64,000 nucleotides of DNA, from NCBI RefSeq assembly GCF_949987535.1, contig NC_080078.1:55144207-55208206 (forward strand), written 5' to 3'. Source of the stretch: Balaenoptera acutorostrata. Taxonomy: Eukaryota > Chordata > Mammalia > Artiodactyla > Balaenopteridae. Position numbers and translations under genes: made by a program. Of this stretch, positions 12,136 to 24,345 are shown one piece after another (the first letter of the stretch is position 1; each line of letters begins with the position of its first letter). A model generated the notes under the pieces. It was given only the letters and a program-made list of their open reading frames with translations. It searched no databases and had not been told where the DNA came from.

Positions 12136-12508
12136 CATTTGCAGCAACATGGATGGACCTAGAGATTATCATACTAAGTGAAGTAAGTCAGACAGAGAAA
12201 GACAAATATCATATGATGTCACTTACTTGTGGAATAAAAAAAATTATGCAAATGAACTTATTTGCAAAATGGAAACAGACTCACAGACATGAAAAACAAT
12301 CTTATGGTTACCAAAGGGGAAAAGGGCAGGGAGGGATAAATTAGGAGTTTGGTATTAAGATATACACAGCACTATATATAAAATAGATAAAAAAAACAAG
12401 GACCTACTGTATAGCACAGGGAACCAAATTCAATATCTTGTAATAAACTATAATGGAAAAGAATCTGAAAAAGAATATATAAATATTCAATAAATTTAAG
12501 AAATAAAT
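12136..12508 (+). mobile_element. 5'-truncated L1 with target-site duplication
   Basis: This is a cetartiodactyl-type L1 3' end. The flanks carry a 12-base target-site duplication, AAAGGTGACCAG at 12124-12135 and AAAGGTGGCCAG at 12509-12520, with one mismatch. Within it, 12153-12230 encodes the last residues of L1 ORF2p (MDLEIIILSEVSQTEKDKY, then MMSLTCGI). This is followed by the 3' UTR, including ACAGACTCACAGACATG and GACCTACTGTATAGCACAGG, and a degenerate A-rich tail. ORF2p is the endonuclease and reverse transcriptase for retrotransposition; only its C-terminal end survives here, so the copy is inert. Confidence 0.92.
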
Positions 12509-12520
12509 AAAGGTGGCCAG

Positions 12521-13199
12521 GAGGGAAAAGGCCATTTTGATTGCAGCACAAGGGCTTGGTAACAATGATTTAAAGTTTCCTTTAAGTTCTTAGTACTTAA
12601 ACAAACAAACAAATCAGACCTTTGACTGTGTGCTCTATAAAGAAGGAGAACTTCAACTCTGTCCTATAAAGTTGAACTATAAAGTCCATGGCATTTCCTC
12701 ACCAGCCTTTTGTCTTACAGCAGGCTGACGTCCACACAGCTGGTTTGAACCAGTTCTCACCTGACACTCAAGGCTCTGTCTGCATCCTTTCTCCTGAAGC
12801 AAGCTCTTCCTGAAGCTCTTCCTGATAAGAGACTGCTGTACTAAGATTAGGAGGATCAGGAAATGGAGAAGAGAGACACTGTAACAAAGAAGGGATCAAA
12901 ATGGGAGGACTGTTTGTAGCTGATTGTGAGCTTTGTCAGTGTGGCTGGAAGCTTGCCTTTCAGTCCACGTAGACTGTGAGGAAGATCATCTATACATTTG
13001 TATCCTGGAGAAGAAAAAGGAAGGAGACCATTACTGGGAATTTTTTTTTTTCTCTGCCATTTCCCTCTTTTCAAAGTGATATCATAACTGCTGTGTTGAT
13101 TGGGAGAGAAGTGGATATGCATTGGCTGTATAAAATTGATGAATATTCAAAAGAGCTTCAATCTTGTTTGTCACAAATTTTCATTTAGAAGTGACCCTA
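12521..13199. other. Unique sequence, no gene recognised
   Basis: Contains a short (CAAA)n run at about 12600-12612 and a T10 run near 13040. No supported coding exon or repeat. Confidence 0.45.
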
Positions 13200-14517
13200 T
13201 CTAAAGAAAAATTAGAAAGAAATTTCTAATATAAAGCAATAAAAAACCATATAGATTATCTGGGCAGGGAATACTTTTGTATTTTACATAAGATATTACA
13301 GCAAATACTGAGACTGTTCCGGTCTGGACAAAAGGAGATAGACTTGTTTCTACCTGTTCCTCCCTGCTAAATACTGGTATAAACCCTGAAAATAATGCAA
13401 GGCAACACACAAAAGGAGAGCCCTGAGAGGTGAAATGAGGAGGGAAGACTGGTGAGAAACCCAATCACCAAAGGGACAGCACAACAGCAAGGTGTCTCTT
13501 AGGTATACCTTCCCCTGACCCAAGAGAAGAAGGCAACCAAAGTCCAGTATTTCTTGACCCCCAACCTAATAACAGAAGGTCACCCCACATAGAATCATTC
13601 CTCCACCAGATTGAACAGAAAGCCCTCCAATAAAATAATGTAAGCCCAGCACCACTGGTAAGAAAAGTACACAGAAAGCCCTGCTCAAAACTAGTGGCCT
13701 GGCCCAGGAACCATGCTCCTTCTCCACTGGACTGGAGAGCCCAGTCCCCTACAGGGAGGTACCAGCAAGAGTATCCCAATACATCAAGCACCTGATCTGG
13801 GAAGCTTCTTTGTCCCTTGAGACTCACCTCATTCATCCAGAGACATTGGGAGGTCAGGTGCATTACTAGCAAAGAGAATCTAACCACAAGTGGTCTAGCT
13901 GGACAACACTTTTGTCTCATGTGCCTAAGAGTCCCCTGCCCCTCAGGGAGACAATGGGGTAACTGGACATTAGCAGTAAGGAAAGTCTCACAAGTGCCTG
14001 ACCAGGAAACCTCTTGGTCCCCCAGGCTTAATTTATTTTCCATACCTAGGGGACCAGGTGTCCCGGCCTGGGGATAACCCTGAGGTACCAGAAGGGACAG
14101 TTCCTCAGAAGCACCAGATAAACCAAGCAAGGCAAAATAGGATTGCAAAGACTCTGGAAATTAAATTATCATTACAACCACAGCCCACAAAAGTAGGTGG
14201 ACCTATATGCTAAACCTAAAGAAGATGACTGCCTACTAAAATAAAATATGTAAATAGGGCCCAGATTCTCCAAACATAACAGCCAAAATGTCCAGATCTC
14301 AATGAAAATTTCATCTGTCATACCAAGAAACAGAAAAATCACAACTTAAATTAGAAAAGACAACCAACAGATGCAAACACTGAGATGAAGCACATGTTGG
14401 GATTATCTGATATGCTGTCATAAAAATGCTTCAACAAACACTTACAAATTCTCTTAAAACAAAGCAAAAGAGAAATGTCAACAAAGAAAAGAAGTTAAAA
14501 AAAACAAACAAAAACCA

Positions 14518-14990
14518 GTGGAACTTATAGAACTGAAAAGCACAATAATTGAAATTACAACAACAACAGCAACAACTGGCTGGATTGGTTCAGTAGGAGA
14601 GAAGATGGAAGAAGATAGAATCTATGAACATGAGGACAAATCAATAAAATTTACTCAATCCAAAAAACAGAGAAAAGAGCTAGACCCCACCCCCCCAAAA
14701 AAAGAACAGAGTATCAGGGACCTGTGGAACAACAAAAATGAGACAACATTCATATCATCAGAGCTGCAAAATGAGAAGGGAATGAAAGTGGGGCTAAAAG
14801 GACATTTGAAGAAACAAAGGCTGAAAACTTCCAGATTTGATGAAAGACACATGTACAGATTTAAGAAGGTGAGTGACTCACCAAAGAAGATAAAACCTAA
14901 GAAATCAACACCAAGACAAAATAAGTTAACTTGTGAAAATTAAGAGAAAGTAAAAGATCTTGAAAGCATCCAGAGAGAAATGATGTATTA
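14518..14990 (+). pseudogene. L1 ORF1p remnant
   Basis: ORF1p is the RNA-binding trimeric chaperone of L1. A residual open frame of 141 codons (14518-14943) keeps the order of the family: MELIELKSTIIEI from the coiled-coil end, WIGSVGEKMEEDRIYEHED, EQSIRDLWNN at the start of the RRM domain, then KIKPKKSTPRQNK from the C-terminal domain. After a stop, a GATCTTGAAAGCATCCAGAG stretch continues the family C-terminus in another frame. The upstream coiled coil and the GVPE-type RRM motif are degraded. It cannot give a functional protein. Confidence 0.8.
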
Positions 14991-15532
14991 CCTATAGAAA
15001 CACCAATTTGAATGACAAATTTCTTACATGAAATCATGGAGTCCAGAAGGAAGTGATGTAACATTTTTCAAGTGCTAAAGGAAAAAACTATTAACCACAA
15101 ATGCTATACCCAGTGAAACTTTTTTTTTGTTTGTTTTCAGAAATGAAGAGAAAATAAAAACATTCTCAGGTGAAGGAAAACTAAAATGATTTGTCACTAG
15201 TAGGCTGTATCCTTAAAGATTGATAACAGAAGTTTTTCAAGAAGAAAGGCAAGCATGAAAGAAGGAATCTTGGAGATGAGAATGAATGAAGAAGTACAGA
15301 AAGAGTGGAGGCATGGGCATGTAGAGTACACTCCTGCTTATGACTTTTACAAATGATATCTGATAATTGAATCAAAGTTTGTAATGCCATTTGATACTCA
15401 AGACAATATTGAAAATAGAAAAGGAAATGCAAGAAAGTTTTCCAAACTTCACTTGAAGTGGTAAAATGTTGATATCAGTAGATTTTGGTTAAGTCAGGTA
15501 TGTTGTAGTTCCCAGAACATCACTAAGAAAAC

Positions 15533-16017
15533 TGAGATAGGCTGGGACCTGGGACTTGGGATCCTTTACTAGAATACTTGCACCTAGACAAATGTCTCCA
15601 CAAGCAACAAAATACAAAGAAACTATAAGGGACTAAAAATAACTGCATGTATGCCCAGTTGGAGCAAATTATGAGCAATAAGATGTAAAAAGGCCAAAAC
15701 CCAACTGCCACTTCTGAGGTGCCAGGAGCAAAAACAGGGTACTGCACATGATCCCTGCACACAGCACCACCAAGGGGGTGGGCAGACCACCCAAGCCTCC
15801 CCTCCAGCCTCACCCATTGATTTGCTTCCGCCTTTATCCCACTTAAGAGACCACTTCACCCCTCCACCTCTGGGAGTGAGCAAAGGCATCTGTTACTTGT
15901 TCTTGCTCCGTCATGCTGCAGCACGAGTCCCAATAAATAAAGCTTTGTCTGAATTTCTCATCTGGCCTCTTATGAATTTCTGTTGCTTAAAGAGTCCAAG
16001 AACCCAGGTCGGTAACA
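15533..16017 (+). mobile_element. Solo LTR of an endogenous retrovirus, probably class I
   Basis: A 485-base element begins TGAGATAG and ends GGTAACA, the TG...CA ends expected of a retroviral LTR. It is flanked by a 4-base target duplication AAAC (15529-15532 and 16018-16021). Four bases are typical of gamma-type (ERV1) integrases. Overlapping AATAAA signals at 15932-15941 are followed about 18 bases later by a CA, as at an R/U5 boundary. The U5-like remainder runs to the 3' end. There are no internal gag, pol or env sequences, so this is the product of LTR-LTR recombination. It interrupts the L1 between ORF1 and ORF2, and L1 sequence resumes directly after it at ACTCAAAGAGATACAGCC. Its sequence does not match an LTR I can name. 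Confidence 0.8.
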
Positions 16018-16173
16018 AAACTACTCAAAGAGATACAGCCAAACTCAAAACACCATAAATAAATCAAAATGGAATGCTTAAGTAACCCATAGGAAGGCCA
16101 GAAATGTGAGGCAGAGGAACAAGAAGCAGAAGAAACAAATGCAGAAAAAAAAGTGTCAGGCTTGAGCTTTAAC

Positions 16174-19100
16174 ATATCAATAATTACCTTAAATGTAAAT
16201 AGTCTTAAAACCAATTAAAAGGCAGAGATTGGCAGAGTGGATTTTAAAAAAATCATGATCCAACAATATAATGTCTAAAAAAAACTCACTTCAAAAATGA
16301 TGACATAGTTAGATTTTAGTAAAAGGATGGAAAAAGATATGCCATGCAAATACTAATCAAATATATTTTTTAAAGTAGGAGGAGACGAATTATACTTTAG
16401 AGCAAAGAAAATTACTAATGACACAAAAGGACATTACATAATGATAGAGGAATCAATAAACCAGGAAGAAAAAACAATCCTAAATGTGAACCCACCAAAT
16501 AACAGCATTTCAAAATACATGAAGCAAAAACTGATATAGCTGAAACTGGTAGAACTATTAGACAAAAAATCAGTAAGGAAGAAATGAATAACATAATCTA
16601 AGTGAAATACAGGCACGATCTACCCAACAGCATATTATATATTTTTTTCAAGCACAGATAGAATATTCACCAAGATAGTTCATATCCCAAGTAATAAACT
16701 ACTCCTCAACAAGTTAAAAGAAATTGAAATCATAGAGAACATGTTGTAAGATAATGGAATAAAACTAGAAATAACAGAATGATAATAGGAAAAGTCTATA
16801 AATACTTAGATATTGAATAACATACTTCTAAATAATCCATGGGTCAAGGAGGAAGTCTCAAAGGAAATTAAAAATATATAGAACTGAGTTAACATGAAAA
16901 TAAAATATATAAAAATGTGAGATACTCCTAGTACAGTGTTGTGAGGCAAATTTATAGCACTAAATGCTTTCATAAAGAAAGAGAAAAGATCTCAAATCAT
17001 TAAGTTTCCACATCAAGAACCTAGAAAGAGATGATAAAAATATACCCAAAGCAAGCATAAGGAAGGAAGTAATAAAGATAAGAATAAAAATTAATGAAAT
17101 TGAAAATAGGGACAATTATAGAAAAGATGAAACAAAAATGTTTTTTCAAAAATATTTAAAAATTGATAAACCTTTAGGAAGACTGCCAGAAATAAAATGA
17201 GAGACGATACACACTACCCATATCAGGGATGAAATAGGGAATACAACTATAGATCCTATAGTGATCCTGTAGTTATTAAAAGGATAATAAGAGAATATTA
17301 TAAGGAATTTTACTCTCATAAATTTGACACCTTAGAAGAAATTGATCAATTCCTCAAAAAACACTAAGTACCAAAACTTAACAAAAACAAAGTAGATAAT
17401 TTCAATAGTATTATAACCATGAAAGAAATTAAATTTCTTATTGAAAAGCTCCTGAAGAAAATCTTCAGACCCAGGTGATTTTACTGGAGAATGTTACCAT
17501 TTAAAGAATTAACATCAAATTTATAAAATATCTTCCAGAAAATAAAAGAAGAAACATTTTCCAACCAAGTCCTTTTATAAGACATTATGAACCAAATTGA
17601 TATCAAAACTGGACAAAAACAATAAGAAAAGCAAAAGCCAAACAAAACAAAAAAAACTACAGACCAACAGCTTTCACGAATACAGCAAAAATCCTCAACA
17701 AAATATTAGCAAGTTAAACCCAAAAATGTATAAAAAGAATTGGACTTTGTAACCAAATGGAATTTACTCTAGGTATACAAGGCTGTTTCATCATTCATTT
17801 GAAGACCAATGTAGCCCACAATATGAACAGGCTAAAGAAAAATCATATGAGATCACATCAATTAACACAGAAAATGCATCTTATGAACTCTAACACTCAT
17901 TCATGATAAAAATTCTCAGCAAGTTAGGAATACAGGGGAATTACCTCAACTTGAAAAAAAGCATCTACAAAACAACCTACCATTAATATGATATTTAATG
18001 GTGAAAGACTGATTCACTTTACTGTATACCTGAAATTCACATACCATTGTAAATCAACAATACTCCAATAAAAATTAAAAAAAAAAAAAAAGACTGCAAG
18101 TTCTTCCTAAAATCAGGAACAAGGCAAAGGTGTCAGCCCCGATTATTCTTACTCAACATAGCACTGGAAGTTCTAGCCAGTGAAATAAGACAACAAAAAT
18201 AAATAAATAAATAAAGTATATAGATTGGAAAGGAAGAAATAAAACTGTTCCTATTTGCAGATGACATGATTACCTACATAGAAAATCAGAAAGAATCTAC
18301 AAAAATTTCCTAGAACTAGTGACTAAAAATTTCCTAGAACTAGTGACTTCAATGAGATCACTGAACATAAGATCAATACACAAAAATCACAAATCAATCC
18401 TATTTCTGTATAGTACCAATGAATACATGGAAACAGGAATTAAAACACAATCCCATTTGCAATCACTTCAAAGAAAATTAACTGTTTATGTATAAAGTTA
18501 ACAAAACATATACAGAAGCAGTATGCTGAAAATTACAAAAAGCTGATAAAAAGAAATAAAACACAGTTTAAATAAATATTCATGGATTTGATAACTCAAC
18601 ATAGTAAAGATGTCAATTCTTCGCCAATGATATGTAGGATTAATGGAATTCCCATCAAAATCCCTGCAAGATATTTTGTAGATAAAGGTAATGTTATTCT
18701 AAAATTTGTGTGAAATGGCACAGATCCTAGAATGGCTAAAACAGTCTTGACAAAGGAGAGTTAAGTGGAAGCAACCACTGGACCCACTGTTTACTCTGGA
18801 ACCACAGCAATCAAGACAATGTGGCTCTAGCAGCAGGGTAGACATGTGGGCCAGCAAAACAAAGTAGAGAATCCAGAAATAGATTCACACAAATAAGTCT
18901 AAATTCCTACAAAGTATGAAAACAATTCACAGGATGGTGTTTACAACAAACAGCAATGGAGCAATTGGATGTCTGTTGGCAATAAATGAAGTCAACGTAA
19001 ACTTCAGACTTTACACAAAAATTAACTAAAACTGAATCATAGACTTAAGTGTAAAACATAAAACTATAAAACTTTTAGAAAAGAACATTGGAGAAAATCT

Positions 19101-19350
19101 TCAGGATCTAGGACTAGGCAAAAAATGGTTAGATGACACCAAAAACACAATCCATAAAAGAAAAAAATTTAATAAACAGGACCTCATCAAAATTAAAAAC
19201 TTTTGCTCTACAAAAGATCCAGTTAAGAGGATAGAAACAAGCTACAGACTGGGAGAGAATATTTGCAAACTATGTATTAACAAAGGGCCGGTGTCTATAA
19301 TATATAAAGAATTCTCAAAACTCAACAGTAAAAAGCAAACAATCATCTAA
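16174..19350 (+). pseudogene. L1 ORF2p remnant (endonuclease and reverse transcriptase)
   Basis: ORF2p normally supplies the APE-like endonuclease and the reverse transcriptase for target-primed reverse transcription. The start of the endonuclease is legible at 16174 (ISIITLNVNSLKTN). The RT fingers region is visible around 17660-17800 (YRPTAF, AKILNKILA, then IQGCF). The catalytic palm motif FADD is intact at 18254-18265 within LFLFADDMITYIENQ. Many frameshifts and stops separate these blocks, and short insertions interrupt them. The copy is dead. Confidence 0.85.
18012..18088 (+). mobile_element. Very short L1 3' tail insertion
   Basis: About 77 bases of cetartiodactyl L1 3' end (GTATACCTGAAATTCACA, then TAAATCAACAATACTCCAAT and a poly-A tail) interrupt the older L1 ORF2. 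The host sequence AAAGACTG is repeated on both sides (18004-18011 and about 18089-18096), giving a target-site duplication. It is an extreme 5' truncation. Confidence 0.8.
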
Positions 19351-19383
19351 GAACATGAACAACATGAGGAACCCTATAGTGAT

Positions 19384-19745
19384 GGAGCTATCCTGTATAA
19401 ATTTTTAAATTTATTTTTATTTATTTACTTTTTTATTGAACTATAGTTGATTTACAATAATGCACTAGTTTCAAATTTAGTTATATATATATATATATAT
19501 ATATATTTGTTTTCATAGTCTTTTCCACTATAGGTTAAGATAGTGAATATATTTCCCTGTGCTATACAGTAAATCTGGTTGTTTATCTGTTTTATATGTA
19601 GTAGTGTGTATCTGTTAGTCCCATACCCGTAATTTATCCCTCCTCCCCCTTCCCTTTTGGTAACCATACATTTGTTTTCTATGTCTGTGAGTCTGTTTCT
19701 GTTTTGTAAATAAGTTTGTTTGTATTATTTTTTAGATTCCCCATG
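19384..19745 (-). mobile_element. Antisense L1 3' end inserted in older L1
   Basis: Read on the minus strand this is the cetartiodactyl L1 3' UTR. It contains the reverse complements of TTATTGAACTATAGTTGATT, CCCTGTGCTATACAGTAAAT and TGTTTTCTATGTCTGTGAGT. An (AT)n expansion lies at 19481-19505. It splits the 3' UTR of the older plus-strand L1. No clean target-site duplication was found. Confidence 0.8.
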
Positions 19746-19937
19746 TAAGTTGTCTTGCATCTTGGCTGCAATGGTGAAGGCACAAGCCTTTACACCTTGA
19801 TACACACGCATGTGCACACGTACACACTTATACACACCTTATTACACATTATTACAAGTAAAACTAAGAAGTCTGAATAAATTCAGTGGATTATATCAAT
19901 GTCAATAGCCTGATTGTGATGCTGTATTATAGTTCTG

Positions 19938-20760
19938 CAAATATATAAAGAACTCGTACAACTCAATAACAACAAAACAAATAATCAGATTTTAAAATGG
20001 GCAGAGGACCTGAATAGACATTTTTCCAAAGAAGACATATAGATGGCTAATAGGTACATGAAAGGATGCTCAATATCACTAATTATCAGGGAAATGAAAA
20101 TCAAAACTACAATGAGATACCACCTCACACCTTTCAGAAAGGCCATCATCAAAAAGACAAGCAATAGCAAGCGTTGGTGAGGATATGGAGAAAAAGGAAC
20201 CCGTGTGCGCTGTTGATGGGAATGTAAATTGGTGCAGCTATTATGGAAAACAGTATGGAGTTTCCTCAAAAAATTAAAAATAGGGCTGCCATATGATCCA
20301 GCAATTCCACTTCTGGGTATATATTCAAAGAAGATGAAAACACTATCTTCGAAGAGATTATCTTCATTCTCATGTTCCTTGCAACATAATTCACAATAGC
20401 CAGGATGTGGAAAAAACCTAAGTATCCATCAATGGATGAATAGATAAAGAAAATGTGATATATATGCACACACTCACACATATATACATATATAATATAT
20501 AATTCAGCCATAAAAAAGATGGAAACGCTGCTATTTGCGACAACATGAATGTACATTGAGAGCATTATGCTGAGCGAAATAAGTCAGATAAAGAGACAAA
20601 ACTATGATCTCACTACATGTGGAATCTTAAAAAACTCATAGATACAGAGAACATATTGGTGGTTGCCAGAAGTGGAGGAGTGAGGGTAGGCAAAATGGGT
20701 GAAGGAGATCAAAAGGTACAAACTTCCAGTTATTAAAAACAGACAAATAAACAAAAAACT
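19938..20760 (+). mobile_element. L1 segment: ORF2 C-terminus and 3' UTR
   Basis: The plus strand encodes the C-terminal part of L1 ORF2p in broken frames. [19 protein letters not shown] is legible, as is [13 protein letters not shown]. Then come the conserved blocks GTAAATTGGTGCAGCTATTA, ATATGATCCAGCAATTCCAC and TGGTGGTTGCCAGAAG of the 3' end. It is either a separate L1 copy or the continuation of the 13.2 kb element. Confidence 0.85.
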
Positions 20761-21169
20761 CTGTTGCTGTGTTTAGACCCAGATGGAAGGAATAATACAA
20801 GAATTAGATACCAGAGGTGCCTCTGTTTCTGCATTTAGTTTAGCTGCTTCTCACAGCACCATTCAGCCATGGCTAGTTTGCAGGTAGTCATGAGAAATGT
20901 ATGGCTGGGTCCATAAGGAGAACTCTAGGGTAACATACAGGGAAATGAAGCTGTGGTGTGGATAACAGAGTCAGGCCCAGGGCCCCATAGTGGGGACACC
21001 ACTCAATAGCCTATATCATTGGTCACCTGATGCATACTCTACCGGACCTATTTCCTTTTAGGATTCTTACAATCACGGATTTCTAAACCTAGTTATTGTT
21101 TCTTTCATCTTTTTCATCTTTGTGATGCAATGTTGTGATTTGATGTGTCACATAGAAACACGTGCTATA

Positions 21170-21830
21170 GGTGTTCAACAAAAAATTGTTGGATGAACTG
21201 AATTCAATAAATATTTTTTAAAGTTGCCATATGCAGTGTGTCTAGATACACCATGTAGAAACAAAAACAAACCAGAATTAATTTCTTTCCTAATAGATAA
21301 TGGAGTAAGTAAGCTGTCAGCTTGTAACAATTCAGTGAACGGCAAAATTAAACAAATGATATAAGTAGATGAGAGAGGGAAGATTCCTAGCCGTAGGGAT
21401 TGGGAAAAAGCTTCATGAAGGAAATGAGATTTAAACTGAACCTTAAACGAGGGGTAGGACTCAGGAAGCAGAGAGGCTGAAGGTGCTCCTGAAAGAGAGA
21501 AAGAAGTCAGCAAATTCAGCCCTGAAAGGACAAGTTCAGGAAGCTCTTCTTGGAAGAGAGTGTGTGGGGGGCATACACAACAGGCACAAAGAGAAGAAAT
21601 ACTGAGAAGAGTATTTGAGATATGGCATTAAGCATGCTTATCCATCATGCCAAGGAATTTGGACTTTAAAAGAATATGATGAAGGGACTCATTTTAAGAA
21701 AAAGGGAATCACCAGATGTACGGTCTAAAGAACCTAACCTTGCAGTGTTATATAGAGGTGGTAGAACTAAACATGACTGAGAGGTTTGGGGTCTGAATGA
21801 TGAGAGATTGGATGTTTTTAATGGGGTGAA
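21170..21830 (-). mobile_element. L2 LINE, antisense 3' portion
   Basis: The plus strand starts with TGTTCAACAAAAAATTGTTG and continues with GGGAAAAAGCTTCATGAAGG, GAGATTTAAACTGAACCTTA and CCAAGGAATTTGGACTTTA. These are reverse complements of successive L2 3' blocks. The copy is diverged and 5'-truncated. Confidence 0.7.
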
Positions 21831-21839
21831 GAGCAAATT

Positions 21840-23080
21840 TGGACAAATGTGTTTTTTTTTGCCTAAAATATGTGGGTTATCTTTAATTGGCTAAAAATCA
21901 AGTTCTCTTGATTTCCCTTCCCCATCTTCAGTTAGTCACTCAAGCAGGTATGAACTCTTCCTGATGTCCCTGGATGCCTTGGGGTAAGGGAGGAAGCCAC
22001 CAGTAGGATTTCCCTGGCAAAGAGTGGTGAACGCCCAGGCCATCACTCCTGTCTCCTCCCATGACCTGCTAGGTGGGACTCCTGCTCTTGCTGGTAATCC
22101 TAAGGGTTCTTTGAAACATGGATGTGTGAACTGAGTCAAGATTTATGGGGCAGGAGTTAAGAGGTTAGTTGACTACCACATCATCATGGATAAATTTATC
22201 TAATTAATCTTTGATGAAGCCATTTTCACCAGGAGGATCAGGACACTGAAAAATAAAACTAAGCAAATGTTTAATTAGAAGAAAGAGAGAGAAGCTTAAT
22301 GGGCTTCCCAGACTCTGACCAGATTTTGCTGGGTAGCAGGATTAAGTTTTATTCAAGTGTGCTCCAAATGGAGGCTAGGGATTCTGAGCCAAACAAGATT
22401 AAAAAGGACGCTGCCCATGCATGGCCTTACACTGGCTCTGACCTGAAACCAACTGATGTTAGTAAAGGCATGAAACTGGAGAGGAGGTCATTAAAAAAAT
22501 CTTTGTCCATTGTCAATTTCATATTTATATTTTAAAGAAAAGAATAATTATGAGAATTAAGAAGAAAGGAAGAAAGCTAGCTTTCCATTTCTCATAAAGT
22601 TTTGAAAAGTGCCCGGGCAGGACCTGCCAGTGAAGCAGCATCTCTCTGGGCTACATTTGCTCACAACGTGACTCACAGGGGTCACCTGCATCAGGACAGA
22701 CTCCTTTCTACCCTGAGTCCAGAACCAAATAAACAAATAGTGTACCAACTTTGGAGAGACACACGTCAGAGCTAAACATGCAATTTGGAAAATTATATGT
22801 GGCTAATTGCCCGGAAAAAACCTCTTAGATCTTCACAGCGATTCATAGAGAAGATGCTGGAAGTCTCATCAGAAAGGTTTAGAACTTTATCTTCCCAGGA
22901 CAAGGGTGAGAAAAAAATTATTCTAGGGAACATAGGAAAAAGCGGGCACAGAGGTTTGCCCAAAGGGAAAAGCACTGAAGGATAAACAAGAAATGCTGCC
23001 GTAAACCCCTGACTTAAACTTCATGGGCAGCTCACAGTCCTCCAAAGGCAACATCCTGTCTTCTAATCTTAGACTTCCTT
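21840..23080. other. Unique sequence, no gene recognised
   Basis: Mixed-composition sequence without a nameable repeat. Short overlapping open frames occur on both strands but lack splice signals or recognisable motifs. Confidence 0.45.
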
Positions 23081-23086
23081 GATATG

Positions 23087-23130
23087 TATCTATCTATCCA
23101 TCTATCTATCCATAGATATATATATATATT
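23087..23130. repeat. (ATCT)n / (AT)n simple repeat
   Basis: TATC and CATC tetranucleotide repeats run into an AT dinucleotide tract. Confidence 0.9.
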
Positions 23131-23696
23131 TGTAGTCTGAATAACTTCAGATTAGTCACAGCTCAATATCTCTGTATTATAAATGTGGCATTGTTGTGGC
23201 TAAAAAAAATTATGTCTATAGATATCAAGTGCATTCTTATAAATTCAGAACATTAGATTTACAGGTTTGAGCCCTGAGGTTTGTATCTCTGTCTTACCAG
23301 GAGGCAGGAATATTTCCAGAGACATTCTTGTTAATTGAAGTTTCTTCACCTTAGCTCTGACTCCCTTAGCTCAAGGTGGTGGCACTGTTTTTAGCTTCAA
23401 ATCAATAATTTCTTGTCCTTCCCACTCCCCGTTTCTGGCATATTTACCTCACTCAAAGGAAAAGTACCGAACAGCCCCCCCCAAAAGAGATTTATGTAGC
23501 AACAGTGGATGAATACTGTTCTCTTTCTAGCCTGCTTTCAAGAAAGGCAAGTTAAAAATAACTGAAAATTTCCAAAGGCCTCAAATCAAACCTGAAAAGC
23601 CAACATCAGCCAGGCACCAGCCTCTGCTGGCTACTCACCAGAGTCACTGCTTATAATTCATTTGTCTTGTTAGAGCTCCAGCAAAAGATGTAGACA

Positions 23697-23740
23697 GATG
23701 ATAGATAGATAGATAGACAGGCAGATAGACAGACAAACAA
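23697..23740. repeat. (GATA/GACA)n simple repeat
   Basis: Interspersed GATA, GACA and GGCA tetranucleotide units; a probable short tandem repeat locus. Confidence 0.9.
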
Positions 23741-24144
23741 AAGTAAGTACACCACCTTCTTGAAGACAGGCATTGACAAAAACAAAATGGAACAAAACTG
23801 TGCAAATAAAATTATGAAAAGAGTGCTGGGATGTTAGCCAAAATCATCTAGTCCTGGTGATTTTTTTGCCCCCCTCTGCCACGACAAAAATAAAGAAGAA
23901 AATGAATAAAAACTGTTATCTCTTGCTCCCTTAGGAAGGTCTCCACATTCTAGTCGTTGAGGTTAAAACTAGAAAACATTTGTGTATTCAGAGGAAGTTG
24001 AGATAGCTAGAGTTTTAGCCCCCAATCCTACCCTTTTCCCATCTGTGATCTGCTTTTAGCCCCAGCGAAAAGCATCTCCTTGGAAAGCCGGATTCTGAAA
24101 AAGGCTGTATTATGAATCTTGAATCAAAAGCTCAAAGCCTGACC

Positions 24145-24345
24145 AACAGAACTTTCTGTAATGATGGAAATGTCTTGTAAACCTTGTTGCCCAATATGGC
24201 AGCCACTTAGCACAGGTGACTATTGAGTATGTGGAATGTGCTGGTCTGTCTGAAAAATTCTTAATGTTATTTAATTGTACTAATTGAAATAGAAATAGCT
24301 GCACGTGGCTAGGGGCTGGTACATGGGACAATGCAGCAGCAGAGG
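24145..24345. mobile_element. Non-autonomous hAT-type DNA transposon
   Basis: AACAGAACTTTCTGTAATGA at the left, CCCAATATGGCAGCCACTTA, TGACTATTGAGTATGTGGAA and GCACGTGGCTAGGGGCTGG follow a well-known mammalian hAT-Charlie MITE whose ends contain CTGTCCAAT and a GTGGCTA stem. No transposase sequence is present. The exact subfamily name is uncertain. Confidence 0.75.

Larger units (their letters stand above)
13200..19935 (+). mobile_element. Long, decayed L1M element with later insertions
   Basis: The region reads in L1 order on the plus strand. There is a GC-richer 5' part (about 13200-14160), an ORF1 region (about 14270-15180), an inter-ORF stretch broken by a solo LTR (15533-16017), ORF2 from the endonuclease start at 16174, and fragments of 3' UTR (about 19365-19383 and 19746-19935). 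Blocks such as CCAGATTCTCCAAACATAAC and CAGTGGAACTTATAGAACTG match the older mammalian L1M type. Frameshifts and stops are spread throughout, so no protein can be made. Two younger L1 pieces are inserted at 18012-18088 and 19384-19745. The 5' limit is approximate. Confidence 0.85.

Noticed and set aside
13465..14148. Longest open frame in the window (227 codons, minus strand)
   Set aside because: It is antisense to the GC-richer 5' part of the decayed L1 and has no recognisable domain; it results from composition, not from a gene.
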